DNA from: Bursaphelenchus xylophilus
Taxonomy: Eukaryota; Nematoda; Chromadorea; Rhabditida; Aphelenchoididae
Length of the DNA stretch: 64,000 bases
Direction: 5' to 3'
Assembly: GCA_904066235.2 (NCBI GenBank)
Contig: CAJFCV020000006.1
Coordinates: 2,604,001 to 2,668,000 of the forward strand
In this document: piece by piece, positions 32,708-44,487 of the stretch
How the letters are laid out: every line of letters begins with the position of its first letter
How positions within the stretch are numbered: position 1 is the first letter of the stretch
Position numbers and translations under genes: made by a program
The notes under the pieces: model-generated
Seen by the model: the letters and a program-made list of their open reading frames with translations, nothing else
Told to the model about the DNA's origin: nothing
The model's database searches: none

Positions 32708-32970
32708 TACAGTGGGGGACCTACTCCAGTGGCAAAAAACGTGCCATTTTGCATCCGGGAAGTATCAAAAATGTGGCAAAATGTCTCCCTCTCCATGTGA
32801 AAAAAAACTTGGTTTTGAAAGGCGCGCCCTTTTTCCTCACAAAAAAGAGCGGGCGCGCTTTTGAAATCTGAGTTTTTTCACTTGGAGAAGGAGGTATTTT
32901 GCCACATTTTTGATACTTCCCGGATGCAAAATGGTACGTTTTTTGCCACTGGATCAGGTCCCCTACTGTA
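32708..32970. mobile_element. Family D palindromic MITE
   Basis: TACAGTGGGGGACC mirrored by GGTCCCCTACTGTA; the arms carry CATTTTGCATCCGGGAAGTA. Confidence 0.9.
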
Positions 32971-33045
32971 TTTATATTTCTAACTGGCCACTTGACAGGC
33001 TCGCCATAATACCAATATTCTAACCGATTTCATGAACAACAACTT

Positions 33046-33342
33046 TTGAAGATCGCTTCACGTTGCCGAGGTTATGATTTCTCGATCCAAAGACGCAGTT
33101 TCGTTCGGGTTTCCCGAATAGAGTCAAACTCCCCCGTCAATGCGCACCAAGGCCGTCATGCGGTGGGTGAAAAGTGTAATACCATTTATGAATTTTTTGA
33201 GCAAAATACACTTGCGGGTTTCCCTGTGATGTGGGTGAACGAAAATGATGAATGGTTTGTTGTAATCTTGACAACAGTTGCTGAATTGACTAGAATTGAA
33301 CGATTTTTAGACAATAAAGGACTACTAGGATATTGTAAATGA
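33046..33342 (+). other. Unrecognised open frame of 98 codons
   Basis: The frame has balanced composition and a stretch GFPVMWVNENDEWFVVIL that reads like folded protein. There is no clear splice site, promoter or neighbour exon, and I recognise no domain. It could be a gene fragment or chance. Confidence 0.15.
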
Positions 33343-34936
33343 TAGGCAAAACTTTTATGAAACTTTTTAGAGATTTCAGACGGCCTATACGATATCAAAT
33401 CTACAGTACCATAGCTTTTATCAGTCTGTCTTGAATGAATGTGAAAAGGGCAGTCAGAAAAATGCGGTTAACCGAGGAAGAGCTCAAGAAATCATTGAAT
33501 GATTTTCTCAACTCGAGTTAACAAATCTCTATACAGAAAAACCTCTGCATAACCAACAATTTCAGAAATCACAAGAATCAATTTTAGGTCAAAATTAGTC
33601 ATTACAGTGCACTGTACAACAAGATAAATTCAGTCAAACCCCTGCATAGCAAAACGTATAAAATTTAAAATAAAATGTTTGCTATAGAGAGGTTTCATTT
33701 TGCTAAAGTTCATTTTTGGAAAGAGTAGTGTAACTCTTGTTACCTCTAAACTCATTTGTTGTCGAAAGGCTTATATGAGCTTTCACTGTACAAAGTTTTC
33801 ACTGTAATTTGTAAATATTGGCCTCCTTTCCTTGCCTAGAATTTTGTCTGTAAAGCTTGCCTTTATCTACAATACCATCATAAATAAAATTAATGAAAAA
33901 TGATCCACCCTCTCACCAAAAGTCTCAGCAAACTCACTATTGTACAAACAACACCTCTTTTCCCATCCTTAACACCTTCACCATCCCTTTTTCCCTTTCC
34001 TTCGACGGTTTCCCAAAGGCATCTTACAAAAATTCGCACGGAACCCGTTCATCCCCCTGCCGGAAAAAAGCGGTATTGTAACAGCGGAAAGCCCTCTGTG
34101 AAGCGGTGTGAAAGTCAACCCAAAAAAGGAAAATAGGGGGGAGAGAATGGAAGACTGATCCGTCTTCTTATAAGCCCCGCCGGACAATGGATGTCGACGG
34201 AAAAAAGTGATCAAAGTTATTATTGGGAATGACCACTTCATGGGTAAACATTACACTCACAAAGGCAAGAGCTGAACACTTTTTTGGGCTGAAAATTTCT
34301 TTGAATTCCGTTGAAGGGGGGCAGACATGTGGGTGATGACAATAAGAAAGGGAAAGCGCAAAGAATAAGAAAGTTTTCCCCCGAATTTCAACCTTGACAA
34401 ACCCTGTTGATCTTGAAATTTTTGGCCTGAAAATCACCGGCTTTATAGCGGCATGTTATGCAAGTTATGCACATTGTTTGCGAGTTTTCCGACGTTGGCT
34501 GCAGTCTTGACAAAGAACTTTATTGGATCGCAGCCTACGACCTACATCCCGCCGTTTCAGAAACCACCACTCTTTCAACGGTGTGGAATTTATTTGTAAA
34601 GATTTCCCCTCCCACACACTGTAAATGGATAGAGGAGAAACTGAGTAAATAAGTCCGAACAGATCGAAAAAAACATGATGATTAAAGAGCATTGGGATCG
34701 GTTTGAAGTCGTGCGGAACTCAAACCTTTTACTCTCGTACAGCCGTTCCTTGACCAGCTGTTTAGGGATTGTTATGAGCTCTGAAGAAACGAAAAGCTTG
34801 TCCAGACGCCGAAAAAAGTGATTTATTGAACTTTGTGGGAGGATGCGTGTTAACGGGTCTGGTGACTGGGTCAGATGGTGGGGTTAATTTTAAAATGATG
34901 CTGGGGCCGTATAAATGAAGAGTCATGATTTCGGAC

Positions 34937-35378
34937 CAGAGATTGCCACGGCTCCGGAGCCGGCTCTTGGCTCCGGCTCTGAGCGGCTCCGGCTCCGAGC
35001 CGGGAGCCAGAGCCGGAGCCGGAAATTTTGGGGTCGGCTCCGGCTCCCGAGCCCAAAGTCGGAGCCAGGCTTCCCAGCGGTCAGAAAAGTAAAAATTTCG
35101 TGATATTGTTAAACCAAATTGCTTGAAAAACACTGCGGAGGATGTGACTTGACTGCAGAAACGTTGGCTGTATGATCTCTGGCACTAATAACTTTTATTT
35201 TTGGAAAAATATTTTTAAAAAAACATTTTGCATGGGAGCCGGGATTCGGAGCCGGAGGCCTTTTTAAATTTTGCACGGAGCCAAGAGCCGGAGCCGGAGC
35301 TGCAAATTTGGCCTCGGCTCCGGCTCTGGGAGCTAAGAGCCGGAGCCGGAGCCGACATTTTGACCGTGGCAACCTCTG
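34937..35378. mobile_element. hAT-like non-autonomous element, GGCTCC family, copy 2 (442 bp)
   Basis: Ends CAGAGATTGCCACGG and CCGTGGCAACCTCTG with a perfect 8-bp duplication TTTCGGAC at 34929-34936 and 35379-35386. Interior sequence is shared with copy 1 in the opposite orientation. No open frame is credible. Confidence 0.92.
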
Positions 35379-35390
35379 TTTCGGACCTAC

Positions 35391-35653
35391 ATATAGTGGG
35401 GAACCTGATCCAGTGGCAATAAACGTACCATTTTGCATCCACGAAGCATCAAAAAATGTGGCAAAATACCTCCCTCTACAATGAAAAAAACTCAGATTTC
35501 AAAAGCGTTCAAGTTCTTTTTTGTGAGGAAAAAGGGCGCGCCCTTCAAAACGAAGTTTTTTCGCTTGGAGAGGGAAGGATTTTGTCACATTTTTGATAGT
35601 TCCCGGATACATAATAGTACGTTTTTTTCCACTGGATCAGCTCTCCAACTGTA
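35391..35653. mobile_element. Family D palindromic MITE
   Basis: GATCCAGTGGCAATAAACG and CCACTGGATCAGCTCT arms, five bases after the target duplication of GGCTCC copy 2. Confidence 0.85.
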
Positions 35654-35714
35654 ACACTCATGGCTGGTTCTACATAACCCGATCTAGAAGCCTTGCAAAT
35701 CCTTTCACAAAGAT

Positions 35715-36057
35715 GTTTTTGAAATGCGACGCTCAGATTTTCTTTAAATTTTGCAAACACGTCGGGTATAGGTCACATACCAATTCTAAAAAATTTTAGC
35801 TCGGACTTTGCAGGCGCAGCCCAGATATTCAATTGATTTTTTTCGTCGAGAGAGTACACTGTACGTGGAGAGCGGGGGAGACACATACTTTTTGGCCGTG
35901 TCTTTTCCAGTTTCGCATACAAGAAGTTTATTTTTTTGGGAACGTTACCATCTGCGGGAGAAATAGGCAAGTGACTTTTTATGCTACAGTTTGAAAAAAG
36001 TGTTGGATTTTGCGGAGTTTTGATCTAAAAATCTCTGCCGTTTCTGCAAACCACAAG
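35715..36057. repeat. Family C copy, split by a GGCTCC hAT-like element
   Basis: GAAATGCGACGCTCAGATTT left; the sequence reaches TTTCTGCAAACCACAAGCTA, where copy 3 of the GGCTCC family begins, and resumes after 36369. Confidence 0.75.
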
Positions 36058-36065
36058 CTACTAAC

Positions 36066-36361
36066 CAGAGATTGCCACGGCTCCGGAGACGGAAATTTTG
36101 AGTCCGGCTCCGGCTCTCCGACCCCAAAGTCGGAGCCAGGCTTGTCAGCTTTCAGAAGATGAAAATTTCGTCATTTTGTTAAAAAATTGCTTGAAAAATA
36201 CTGGGAAGGATGTGTTGCGTACTTATGACTTGGCTCAAAAACATTTGTTTTATTTTTTGAAAATTAAAAAAAAATTACGCGGAAGCCGGTTCCAGTGCTG
36301 GAGACCTTTTGAAATTTTGCATGGGAGCCGGGCGCCGGAATTTTGTCCGTGGCGATCTCTG
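36066..36361. mobile_element. hAT-like non-autonomous element, GGCTCC family, copy 3 (296 bp)
   Basis: Ends CAGAGATTGCCACGG and CCGTGGCGATCTCTG with a perfect 8-bp duplication CTACTAAC at 36058-36065 and 36362-36369. It landed inside an older family C repeat whose sequence stops at CAAGCTACTAAC. Confidence 0.92.
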
Positions 36362-36504
36362 CTACTAACCTCGCAAATTCCATAAAATAAATCTAAATGT
36401 TTGGTAAGTCTTATCATAATAATATGCTAATGAACTTTGAGCTCCGTAAAAATGAGTCCTTATTTAACAACACTTCTGGTTAAATTTTCAAAAAACGATT
36501 AATG

Positions 36505-36510
36505 TTTATT
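36505..36510 (-). terminator. Poly(A) signal of the Str/Srh-type gene
   Basis: AATAAA on the - strand, 64 bases past the stop at 36574. Confidence 0.45.
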
Positions 36511-36573
36511 GTAACAACGGGATATGCAAATTCGAAGGGAATAAATATTATAATATGTACATATATGCGTGCA

Positions 36574-39352
36574 TTAGATCGCACGGTTTCCTCCATTAGG
36601 CAACGTCGCCGTCAACGTGTTCCTCGGGAAAGAAGACGAAGGTTTAGACAGCGTAACCACACTACTCGATCCCACCGAACTCGCGGCCTGATGATTCCGC
36701 GAGACGCCCAGGAAGCACCGCAACACCGCGTACCGATAGCGTTTGTAGAACGTCAACGTGAACAGCATGACAAACGTGGGGTACATGTACAAAATGCGGA
36801 CAAAAATGTAGGCGGCAACGACCGAGTGACGAGTTTGGGCGGCGAGAAGAATCACCAACAGCGGAAGGAGGACCCAAAAAATCACCGACGCCTGTTCAAT
36901 AATCAGTGCGTTGATGAGGTTGTAGTACATCCGGCGGGTCCGCTCGCTAAGCGTCGAGCTGGCAGAGCGTTGAAAACGGTAGCAGCAGAGAGCACAGTAG
37001 GCCGAAAAGAGGAGTCCAATCGGGAAAATGGCATATTGGATGACGTATTCGAGAAAATTGCTCTGAAATATAAACGCCAAATTAGATTGAAAAAATCTCT
37101 TGGACCCTATAGGTTTATGTTCTGCAGCCTAAGATTCGAAAGTATAGACCAAAGAACTCTCACAATCTCTTTTAAATTGTTTAAGAGCAGGTTGGTTCAA
37201 AACCGGACTAAAAAACTCGCAAATTTCCAAGTTGAACCAAAAACCTGGGGCACCCAAAATTTTAAAAAAATCGCCATAACGTCAGATTACTGAAGCCAAA
37301 TGAGATGAAACTTTGCATAGCTTATTCTTAAAGGTTGATTAACACTTGTGTAAAATTTCAAGGCATTTGAGAAGAAACCCCCCGAGATATGATCAAAAAA
37401 TGGGGTAGAACCAAAAACCTGGGACGCACTGTATTAATAAGGGAAGGCTTCCAAGTACGACGCTCAAATTTTCTTTAAATTTTGCACACACGCCAAGCAT
37501 ACGTCACCTATCAATTCCGGAAAGTTTTAGCTCGCGCTTTGCTGGTTCAGTCGAGATATTGACTGATCTTTCAGGCCGAGAGAGCACATGGAAGGGGGAG
37601 AGCGGCCAGAGAAAACAAGTTTTTGGCCGTATCTTCGATATTTTCGCGTGGAAAAAATTTTTTCTTTGTGGGCAATATATTACCCTCCAAACAGGCATGA
37701 AACAAACTTTTCACGTCAAAATTTGAAAAAAGTCCCATATCTAGATATGGGATCTGGCCAATTTTCGGCCTAAAAATGTTGCTCGTTTCTGCAATGCGCA
37801 GCTGTGAATTTCACATACGCTTCATCAAAAAAATATTTTTAATTTGTCCCAAGTTTCATCCAAATCTGAGCGTCCCACTTGGAACGCTGTCTCTGTAAAT
37901 TTTAAACGTATCTTGTGGCCTCTAAGTGTATAACCTAAGATTTCCAAATAGTTCAAAGAACTCTCCGAATCTCTCCAAAATTCCATGAAATTACCTTTCC
38001 TATTAATAAACCATTTCGTTAGCAACATACCTCCGTATAAACCAGTATATGGTCGGTGACATATCTGCGCAGTGCCATGTTGTTGCCAGGGAAGTCGCGC
38101 TTGAATGCGCCGCCCTTTTCGAGCGCATCCGAGTTGGTAAACAAGCCGGCGAATACGATTGCCAAGAACACTGCGAGCAGGCCGAGGAAGAAGCGGCGAT
38201 CCGACAGCGTCTGGACGATGCTCTGTTGGCCGGTGGCCTCGGCGAAGCGAAATGTAAAACGACAAATGTTGATGAGAATGTTCATTTGAAAGCAGCTGTA
38301 CGCCATGATTTGAAGGAAGACGGAGAGGAAGGGGGCCTGAAAACAAGGCTCTCTTTGAATGTAGTTTACAATTGTTTTTTGCTAGTTGGACCTCAGTACA
38401 GTAGGTTTCAGCAGACCGAAGAATAAATACGCTATAGAGAGGGTTCGTTGTACGAAGGCTCATTTTATAGGGAAGTACACAAAATGCGGCACAATTTTTT
38501 TAAAATTTTGTACACACGTCAGGTGTATTTATGTCACATATCAATTCCTTAAAGTTTTAGCTCGGGATATGCAGCCGAGATATTCAACGATTTTTGCGGC
38601 CCGAGAGTACGGAAAGTGCGGAGAGCGGTCAGAAAATTTTTTTTAGCCATATCTTTTCCCAGCTTCTCCACAGAAAAACAGTGATTTTTTTGTGGAAACA
38701 TTACCAATTACGGTGAAAAATATGTGTGAAATCCTCCATGACAAAATTCGCAAAATATTAGAGTGAACCAAAAGTTTTTTCCGATAATAAAAAATCTCGG
38801 TCGTTTCTGCAAAGTGAGAGCTAGAGGCTCGCATATAAGGATAGAAAAAGCTATTCTTAATTTGTGCCAAGTATCATCTAAATATCATCTAAATCTGAAC
38901 GTCGTAATACCTCTCCCATTCACCTAAAATTCGAAATTTGGGCCTCCAAAAATCTTCGTTATATACAGGTTTCGTTGCATGACATTTTTTACGTATAGCC
39001 TTCTCTGTAGTCCACAGTTTCCAGCCTCCACGAAAGGCTTCACACTTACATCCAACGCCTCCGGCAGGCCTCTAGCAATGGCCACCTCATATGGCGGCAA
39101 CAGTTCGCATTCGTACATCGAAAACGCCAACATGCTGGCAAATGTGTTCGAGACGCTCCACAGAATGTAGTATTTATATGAACCCATCGATTTGGGAGAG
39201 CATTGTAATATGACCAGCACTGTGAGCACAAAGATCAGACAGTTGACGGGCTGCAGAAGCCAGGAATACACCGAGAAATTGAGTCGGAGACTGTCTGAGG
39301 GCAGGTTCACGTCGTAGAATGTGATATTTTGCATTGACGCTGGAACATACAT
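36574..39352 (-). CDS. Nematode chemoreceptor, Str/Srh-type 7TM protein
   Basis: Exons 39352-39050, 38336-38031 and 37062-36574 join in phase 0 to 365 aa; an ATG at 39334 would give 359. The N-terminus has NIT and NFS glycosylation sites. Then come TM1-TM2 with PKSMGSYKYYIL, the PxxMGxYKxxLL-type motif of the Str/Srh/Sri group. Further helices follow, one containing ICRFTFRF, and a last segment PTFVMLFTLTFYKRYRYAVL ends TM7. The tail is Ser/Thr-rich. The family senses odorants and other chemicals on ciliated neurons. AATAAA lies about 65 bases past the stop. Both introns contain family C copies. The gene at 45785-48053 is a paralogue with the same positions for the last two introns. The exact sr family remains open. 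Confidence 0.85.
37441..37893. repeat. Family C copy in a chemoreceptor intron
   Basis: TTCCAAGTACGACGCTCAAA left, TCTGAGCGTCCCACTTGGAA right. Confidence 0.8.
38460..38918. repeat. Family C copy in a chemoreceptor intron
   Basis: AGGGAAGTACACAAAATGCG left, AAATCTGAACGTCG right; inner AGTGCGGAGAGCGGTCAG. Confidence 0.75.
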
Positions 39353-39411
39353 GGATATTTAGGCGAATCTTTGAAAGGGAAATGAGAAAGGGCGCAATTT
39401 GCCACGGCAAT

Positions 39412-39958
39412 TAACATGGGAAATATTTCAAGTGCGACGCTCGGACTAGGGTTCAAATTTTGCACATGCATTCGGTATAGGTTACATATCAATTACTGAA
39501 AATTTCAGCTTGCGCTTTGCAGGGGTGGCCGAGATATCAAACGATTTTTGCCGCCGAGAGAGAACGCTAAACGTGGAGAGCGGTCAGGGTTGAAAAACTG
39601 CTTTTTGCCCGTAATTTTGTAGAGGAAAGAATTGATTTTTTAGTGGAAACATTACTCCCTATGGCACATCATTCCGAACTTTTTTTTACGCTTTTTGGTC
39701 GCAACTTTGCCAGTTTCGCATAGAAAAAACTGATTTTTTGTGGAAACTTTATACTCAACGGTAGAAATAGCTGTAAAACTTTTCGTGTCAAAATTTACAA
39801 AAAAAAATTTCATTTTTTCAATAAACTTTCTATATAAAAATCGCGGTGATTTCTGCAAAGCGCAAGCTAAGAGTCTTGCCTGTGCCTTCACAAAAATTTC
39901 TCTAAATTTGTGTCAAGTCTCATTAAAATTTTAACCGCCGCACTTGGAATTCTTCCGC
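39412..39958. repeat. Family C copy upstream of a chemoreceptor gene
   Basis: TTTCAAGTGCGACGCTCGGA left, CCGCCGCACTTGGAATTCTT right; inner GAGAACGCTAAACGTGGAGA. Confidence 0.8.
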
Positions 39959-40309
39959 TGCAAAATAAACCGCAAGCCAAATATGCAATGGAGACAGTAA
40001 TTGGGGGTGGAAAACAAACAAAAACAGAACAACAATCGGATTAAACCAAACTTTTCAAATGCGAAACCCGTGCACAGTTCACATTGCACAACAGCCGCCA
40101 CTTGACCGTGCACTCAATAACAAGACAAGGCCTGACAGAGCATTTAGAACGGTTTGTACCCTATCCTTGAGTGGGCTTTGTCTGATGTTGTTGATACAAT
40201 AATTTGCCATACATTTGTTTGGCACAATATTGTGGGCTTCATGGCTCGGAAAAATGGGGAGACAAATTGAATGGGAAATGATACGCGAAGAACAATCTCA
40301 AAGCGACCT

Positions 40310-40975
40310 CAATTCGATGGAAGTGCTCTAAGTGCGACGCTTGGACTTTGATGAAATATGGCACAGGTTTTGAACATCCTTTTTGAGCAATATGCGAGAC
40401 TGCCGGCTCGCGCTTTGCAGAAACAATCGGGATTTTATATAGAAAGTTGGCCCAAAAACATACAGGGTGGGGCATCTTTGTGGCCCGTTTTGAATTGGCT
40501 ATAACTTCTTTAGTTTTCAGTCCACACCTGGAAAGACCGAAAAAACAACCGAAATGACCGAAAAAATAAACTTCAAGAATAAATCCAATCACTGTAGATG
40601 ACACTTACCTATGTATGACATATTTGGTATCAAACAAAACGGGGTTGTCTGAGGATACAGGGAAAAAAAAGAATATTAAGATTTCATACAAAACATGCCT
40701 CACCCTGTAGTTCTTTACGCGTACCGAGATGAAAAGTTTCATGCCTGTTTTTTACAGAAGTGAGCAATGTTTCCACAAAAAAATAAATTTGCTCAGCACG
40801 AAGCTGGCAAAGATATGGGCAAAGAGCGCTTTTTCTATGAGCCCCTCCGTATATCGCATGATGTTTTGGCTGGAAAGATCGTTGAATGTCTCCACTGCGC
40901 ATGTAAAACGGGAGGTAAAAATTTCGGAAATCGACACGTAGCCTATGCCTTATGTGTGTACAAGTTGCCAGCGTT
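40310..40975. repeat. Family C copy split by a MITE
   Basis: CTCTAAGTGCGACGCTTGGA left. The sequence is cut at 40461 by a 245-bp element and resumes at 40708 with GAGATGAAAAGTTTCATGCC. Confidence 0.7.
40463..40707. mobile_element. 245-bp mariner-type MITE nested in family C
   Basis: Ends CAGGGTGGGGCAT and ATGCCTCACCCTG are bordered by TA on both sides. A related left end (CAGGGTGCGGCA, then GAATTGGCTATAACTT) occurs alone near 25976. Confidence 0.8.
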
Positions 40976-41730
40976 TGTTAACGCTACAAGTCATGTAAAA
41001 AGAGATCTTCCTTGTTAAGCAAATGACTCTATGTAGCCTAGCAATAATACCACGATAACGTCCCAAAAAGTTTCAATATCAACAAGCCGTAAAATCCCCA
41101 CCTTCCCAACGAATTCAAGAACAAACACACAAGACGTACGAATTGCCCGCCCAAAACTGCAACGACTAAAGGTTAAGGAGTTACTGTGGGCCGTACGAGA
41201 GTTTCCGGCAGTGCCTTCAAACGGAAGCTACAATTATCTCAACAAGAGTATGAATTAATACTTCATGAAGAGCCTATGATAATGGAAAAGGCCGCCGATA
41301 TTACAAGAATTTGAGGGAAACGTACCAGAATACATATTTGAGGCAAGAGTCAGGTGCGAGAGCTCGTTTCAAAACAAGCATTTGGAGAGGAGAAAATGGC
41401 AGTAATTAAAAAATTGAGACTCAAGTAAGAATTAAGTAAGGGAGGGCAGTCTTTAAATAGCCAGAGCAAGTGTTTTTCCAACCCATAGGCCAACGACAAA
41501 CACTGAAGTTTACTAGGCGATTTGCGGAGTCGCTGAAGATATTCAGCGTTCTTGCAGAGACGACAAGACGAAAACAAGTGAAAAAAACTTGAAAAAAGGG
41601 TAGAAGCACAGTTTTGTAGCGGAGAAAAAGCTGTATCAAATAAAGATATACATCTTGCCAATCAACAAACAATCTTTGTAAGACAAAGCAATGAAAAAAA
41701 ACGAGCGAACATTCTGGACGACCTAATATG

Positions 41731-41915
41731 TACTAGTCGCGCCATGAAGTCCTGACACATTTGTCGCGGGCGTCGCGAGAAAAATGTAGTGAGCTGGGGC
41801 AAAAGTGCACGTCGCAAGTGCAAAAACGGGGAATTGCCGCAAAAAGGAAAACAAAAATTATCTGTATAGTACAATGTCAGCTGCAGTGTGTCAGGCCCTT
41901 ATGGCGCGACTAGTA
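41731..41915. mobile_element. Palindromic MITE, ACTAGTCGCG family
   Basis: Ends TACTAGTCGCGCCATGAAGT and the mirrored ATGGCGCGACTAGTA, 185 bp; a second copy is at 58394-58601. Confidence 0.75.
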
Positions 41916-42406
41916 TGTATACGGCCAGGAGCAAAAGATCTTTTTAGCCATATTTTCTCTAATTTGTTGCTATTAACAAACTCAACAGAGATATTCAGCG
42001 ATTCAGAGAGGACTAAAAGCAAGGAGAGCCTTGGAGAGACTCTAGACCGTCTGTAAAGTCGCTGAAGTGATTCTGGTGACCTACACTGTGCGAAAACAAA
42101 ATCTCACTATGCTTTCTTCGGCTCTTTGGTACGTGCATATCGCCGATAGGACCCCAGCGACCTTACGAACCGACAAATAAACAAGGTGTCACAATTATCG
42201 AAAAATCTCTAAGAAAAATATTTTCCCACAAACCCCGACGAAATATTATAGTCTGACATTTCGTTCGATTTCAATCTTAATATTCTAGCATAATGACCAA
42301 GATAATCGCAAAACGAGAGACTCTTGGGTTGTTGTGAGGTTATGCGACAAAGTCATAGTACTAGTAGACATGGTCCCGGGCGCAGGTATTATCCCGACAG
42401 ACTAGT

Positions 42407-42557
42407 GTCAGTCTGTCGGAAAAATAATGAGAAAATCGTGGCTCTCCCAATCGCATCGCAGAAGTGAAAAGCGGTTGGATCTTATCGCGATACAGTTCAA
42501 GCAGCGATGCGACTTTCGGTGCGACAGAGAGCTCACTATTTTCCCGACAGACTAATA
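42407..42557. mobile_element. Family A MITE
   Basis: GTCAGTCTGTCGGAAAAATA left, TTTTCCCGACAGACTAATA right; a lone right end (ATCCCGACAGACTAGTG) stands just before it at 42390-42407. Confidence 0.8.
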
Positions 42558-42949
42558 TACATAACAATATAACAAGATCTCAAATATTAAATTGAATTCA
42601 GGCAACGCTCATCAGCCCAAACACGTAACTTCCCACAGATTTCTATTCCGAGCGCCTTCGATTCCGCGGCATATAATCGAGTTGAGTGCCGTTTTCGTAG
42701 TCCTTGAAACAGGCCAAATTTTGCGTTCGACAGGTGGAGCGGAATGCTTGAGTAACACGGGCACGCAATTTGAATACGCGAAACGCATGGCATTCGTGGA
42801 CAACAAGGAAGGCAGAAACGTGAGCTTTCCGTGGAAATTACAATTTGCAGGCCCCGGAGTCAGGTCATCACGCCATGAATGTAATATGCCTTACAATTAG
42901 AAGGCTTAGGCTTTTAAGGAGGGCGATCTTTGGTTTTTGGCTGACAGGG

Positions 42950-43175
42950 GATGCACCCCAAGTGTGGCGCTCAGATTTTCGTAAAATTTTGCACACACGT
43001 GGTCATGAATTATAATAGATATCAATTCCTGAAAGTTTTACCACCAAGATATTGAACGATCTTTGCCTCCGAGAAAATTATCAAATTTTCGCCGACTTTC
43101 GATCTAAAAATCTGTTCTGCAAAGCGCTGGCTTGGATTTTCGCATGTATTTTAGAAAAAAATTATTCTAAAATAT
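42950..43175. repeat. Family C fragment
   Basis: CCAAGTGTGGCGCTCAGATT left; inner TTTTGATCTAAAAATC-like sequence follows with a deletion. Confidence 0.6.
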
Positions 43176-44320
43176 TCTGGCGTGAATACCCAAAGAAAGT
43201 TGTAGGAAGAGCCTACGAGGCCTGGCAAAGCCGATGGATAGTCAGCGGGCTTGGCGGAGACTTGGCAAAGACTTGAAATATGTGCACTCCTTCTAATAAG
43301 AATTTAGCTATTACTAACATCAGTTTTCCTTACCCTGAGTTACTGTAACATATAAATCACAAAAAATTGCGGCCAAAGATGGAGATCCGTAACTTTTTAT
43401 CTAGATGTTATCGATGTGAGTACATGTAAAATACCTCAAAATAGGTGGTAAGCTATTCTAGAACCAGACCAATCTACGAACTTACTATAAGCCTTCTCGT
43501 AGACATCCCCAAGTATGGTAATGCGATGAAGATGGCTTGCAAGAAATATATATGAGATCTACACACTGAAGGGGATTAAACTATCGGTTGAAGTGGCCTC
43601 CTTGCACGATGGAGATCTTTAATATCTAATTTTTTTGTAACAAACAGAATTAGTTTTTCTCACAATAAAAACACAACCCTTTCATGCACACAAAGTCTTG
43701 TGCAACACACATTTCCTTGTCTGAATAGTATTATGGGTCAAAGTCTTCGAACAGGTGATGTAGAAAATAGTCGACTTCGCTTGTGAAATCAATGAACACT
43801 GGAACCAATTTGGTGACTTCGGATAACCGAAACACATTGTGCTTTCATTGTAGTCTACCAACATTTACGGGATATGGCGCTTCGATTTAACGACGCCTTG
43901 GACCAAATATACTTTGGGGTGTCTCAATTTATCATTGTCACCTATTTTGATTATGAGGTAAGGGCCCCTAACTATAATATATGGTTTGGCCATGTCTTTC
44001 CCAGTTTGCTAGTTTCGTGCGGAAAAATTATATGTATTTTTGCAAAACTTGTCATGCCAAAATTTGCAAAAAATTTGTGACAGTCTTGCCGAATTTCGAT
44101 CGAACAATTCCTTGTTCAATTTGAGAACGGAAGTGTCGCCACTGGTCAGCGCAACGTTTCAGTCGCAGGTCTACATTTCCAAATCGGACAAACCATTTCG
44201 ATTGACGTCTTGAATGTTCTGTATATGTGCTTACTCGGGACAAACATGTCGTCAGCCGAGCCTGTTGAATGAATATGAAAACTTAAAGATCACTGTATAT
44301 GCTACAATATGTGTGCTTTC

Positions 44321-44487
44321 GTAAAGTCGCTGGAGTGATGTTTGGCGTTTGTGTTGTGCACACAAAGTCACCGCGACAGCCCAAAAAAGCCGGTTCATGA
44401 AATTCTTGTGAATTTTTAACGGTATACGGCAAGTACATGTACAATTCTTGGCAAATAGACACACTGTTTACACGGTTTGTCACCTAG
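44321..44487. repeat. Left arm of a 1-kb inverted repeat
   Basis: GTAAAGTCGCTGGAGTGATG through TTTACACGGTTTGTCACCTA; its reverse complement is 45153-45311. Confidence 0.75.

Larger units (their letters stand above)
27634..36573. other. Gene-poor intergenic stretch of about 8.9 kb
   Basis: No gene is supported between the MFSD8-like and the next chemoreceptor gene. It holds six family A copies or parts, one family D and two GGCTCC elements, the 401-bp element, family C copies, and fragments with CCTCTCTATAACG-like phrases (31600-31760, 33630-33800). A GC-richer part at 29380-29720 and another at 33900-34450 are not obvious repeats; what they do is unknown. Confidence 0.55.

Noticed and set aside
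34762..35438. Frames rich in Ser, Gly and Pro across 34.8-35.4 kb
   Set aside because: They run through GGCTCC arrays of a transposable element.
36502..37293. 263-codon open frame on the + strand
   Set aside because: It is the mirror of the final chemoreceptor exon on the - strand, which has clear helices, splice sites and a poly(A) signal.
38049..38426. 125-codon + strand frame
   Set aside because: Antisense shadow of the second chemoreceptor exon.
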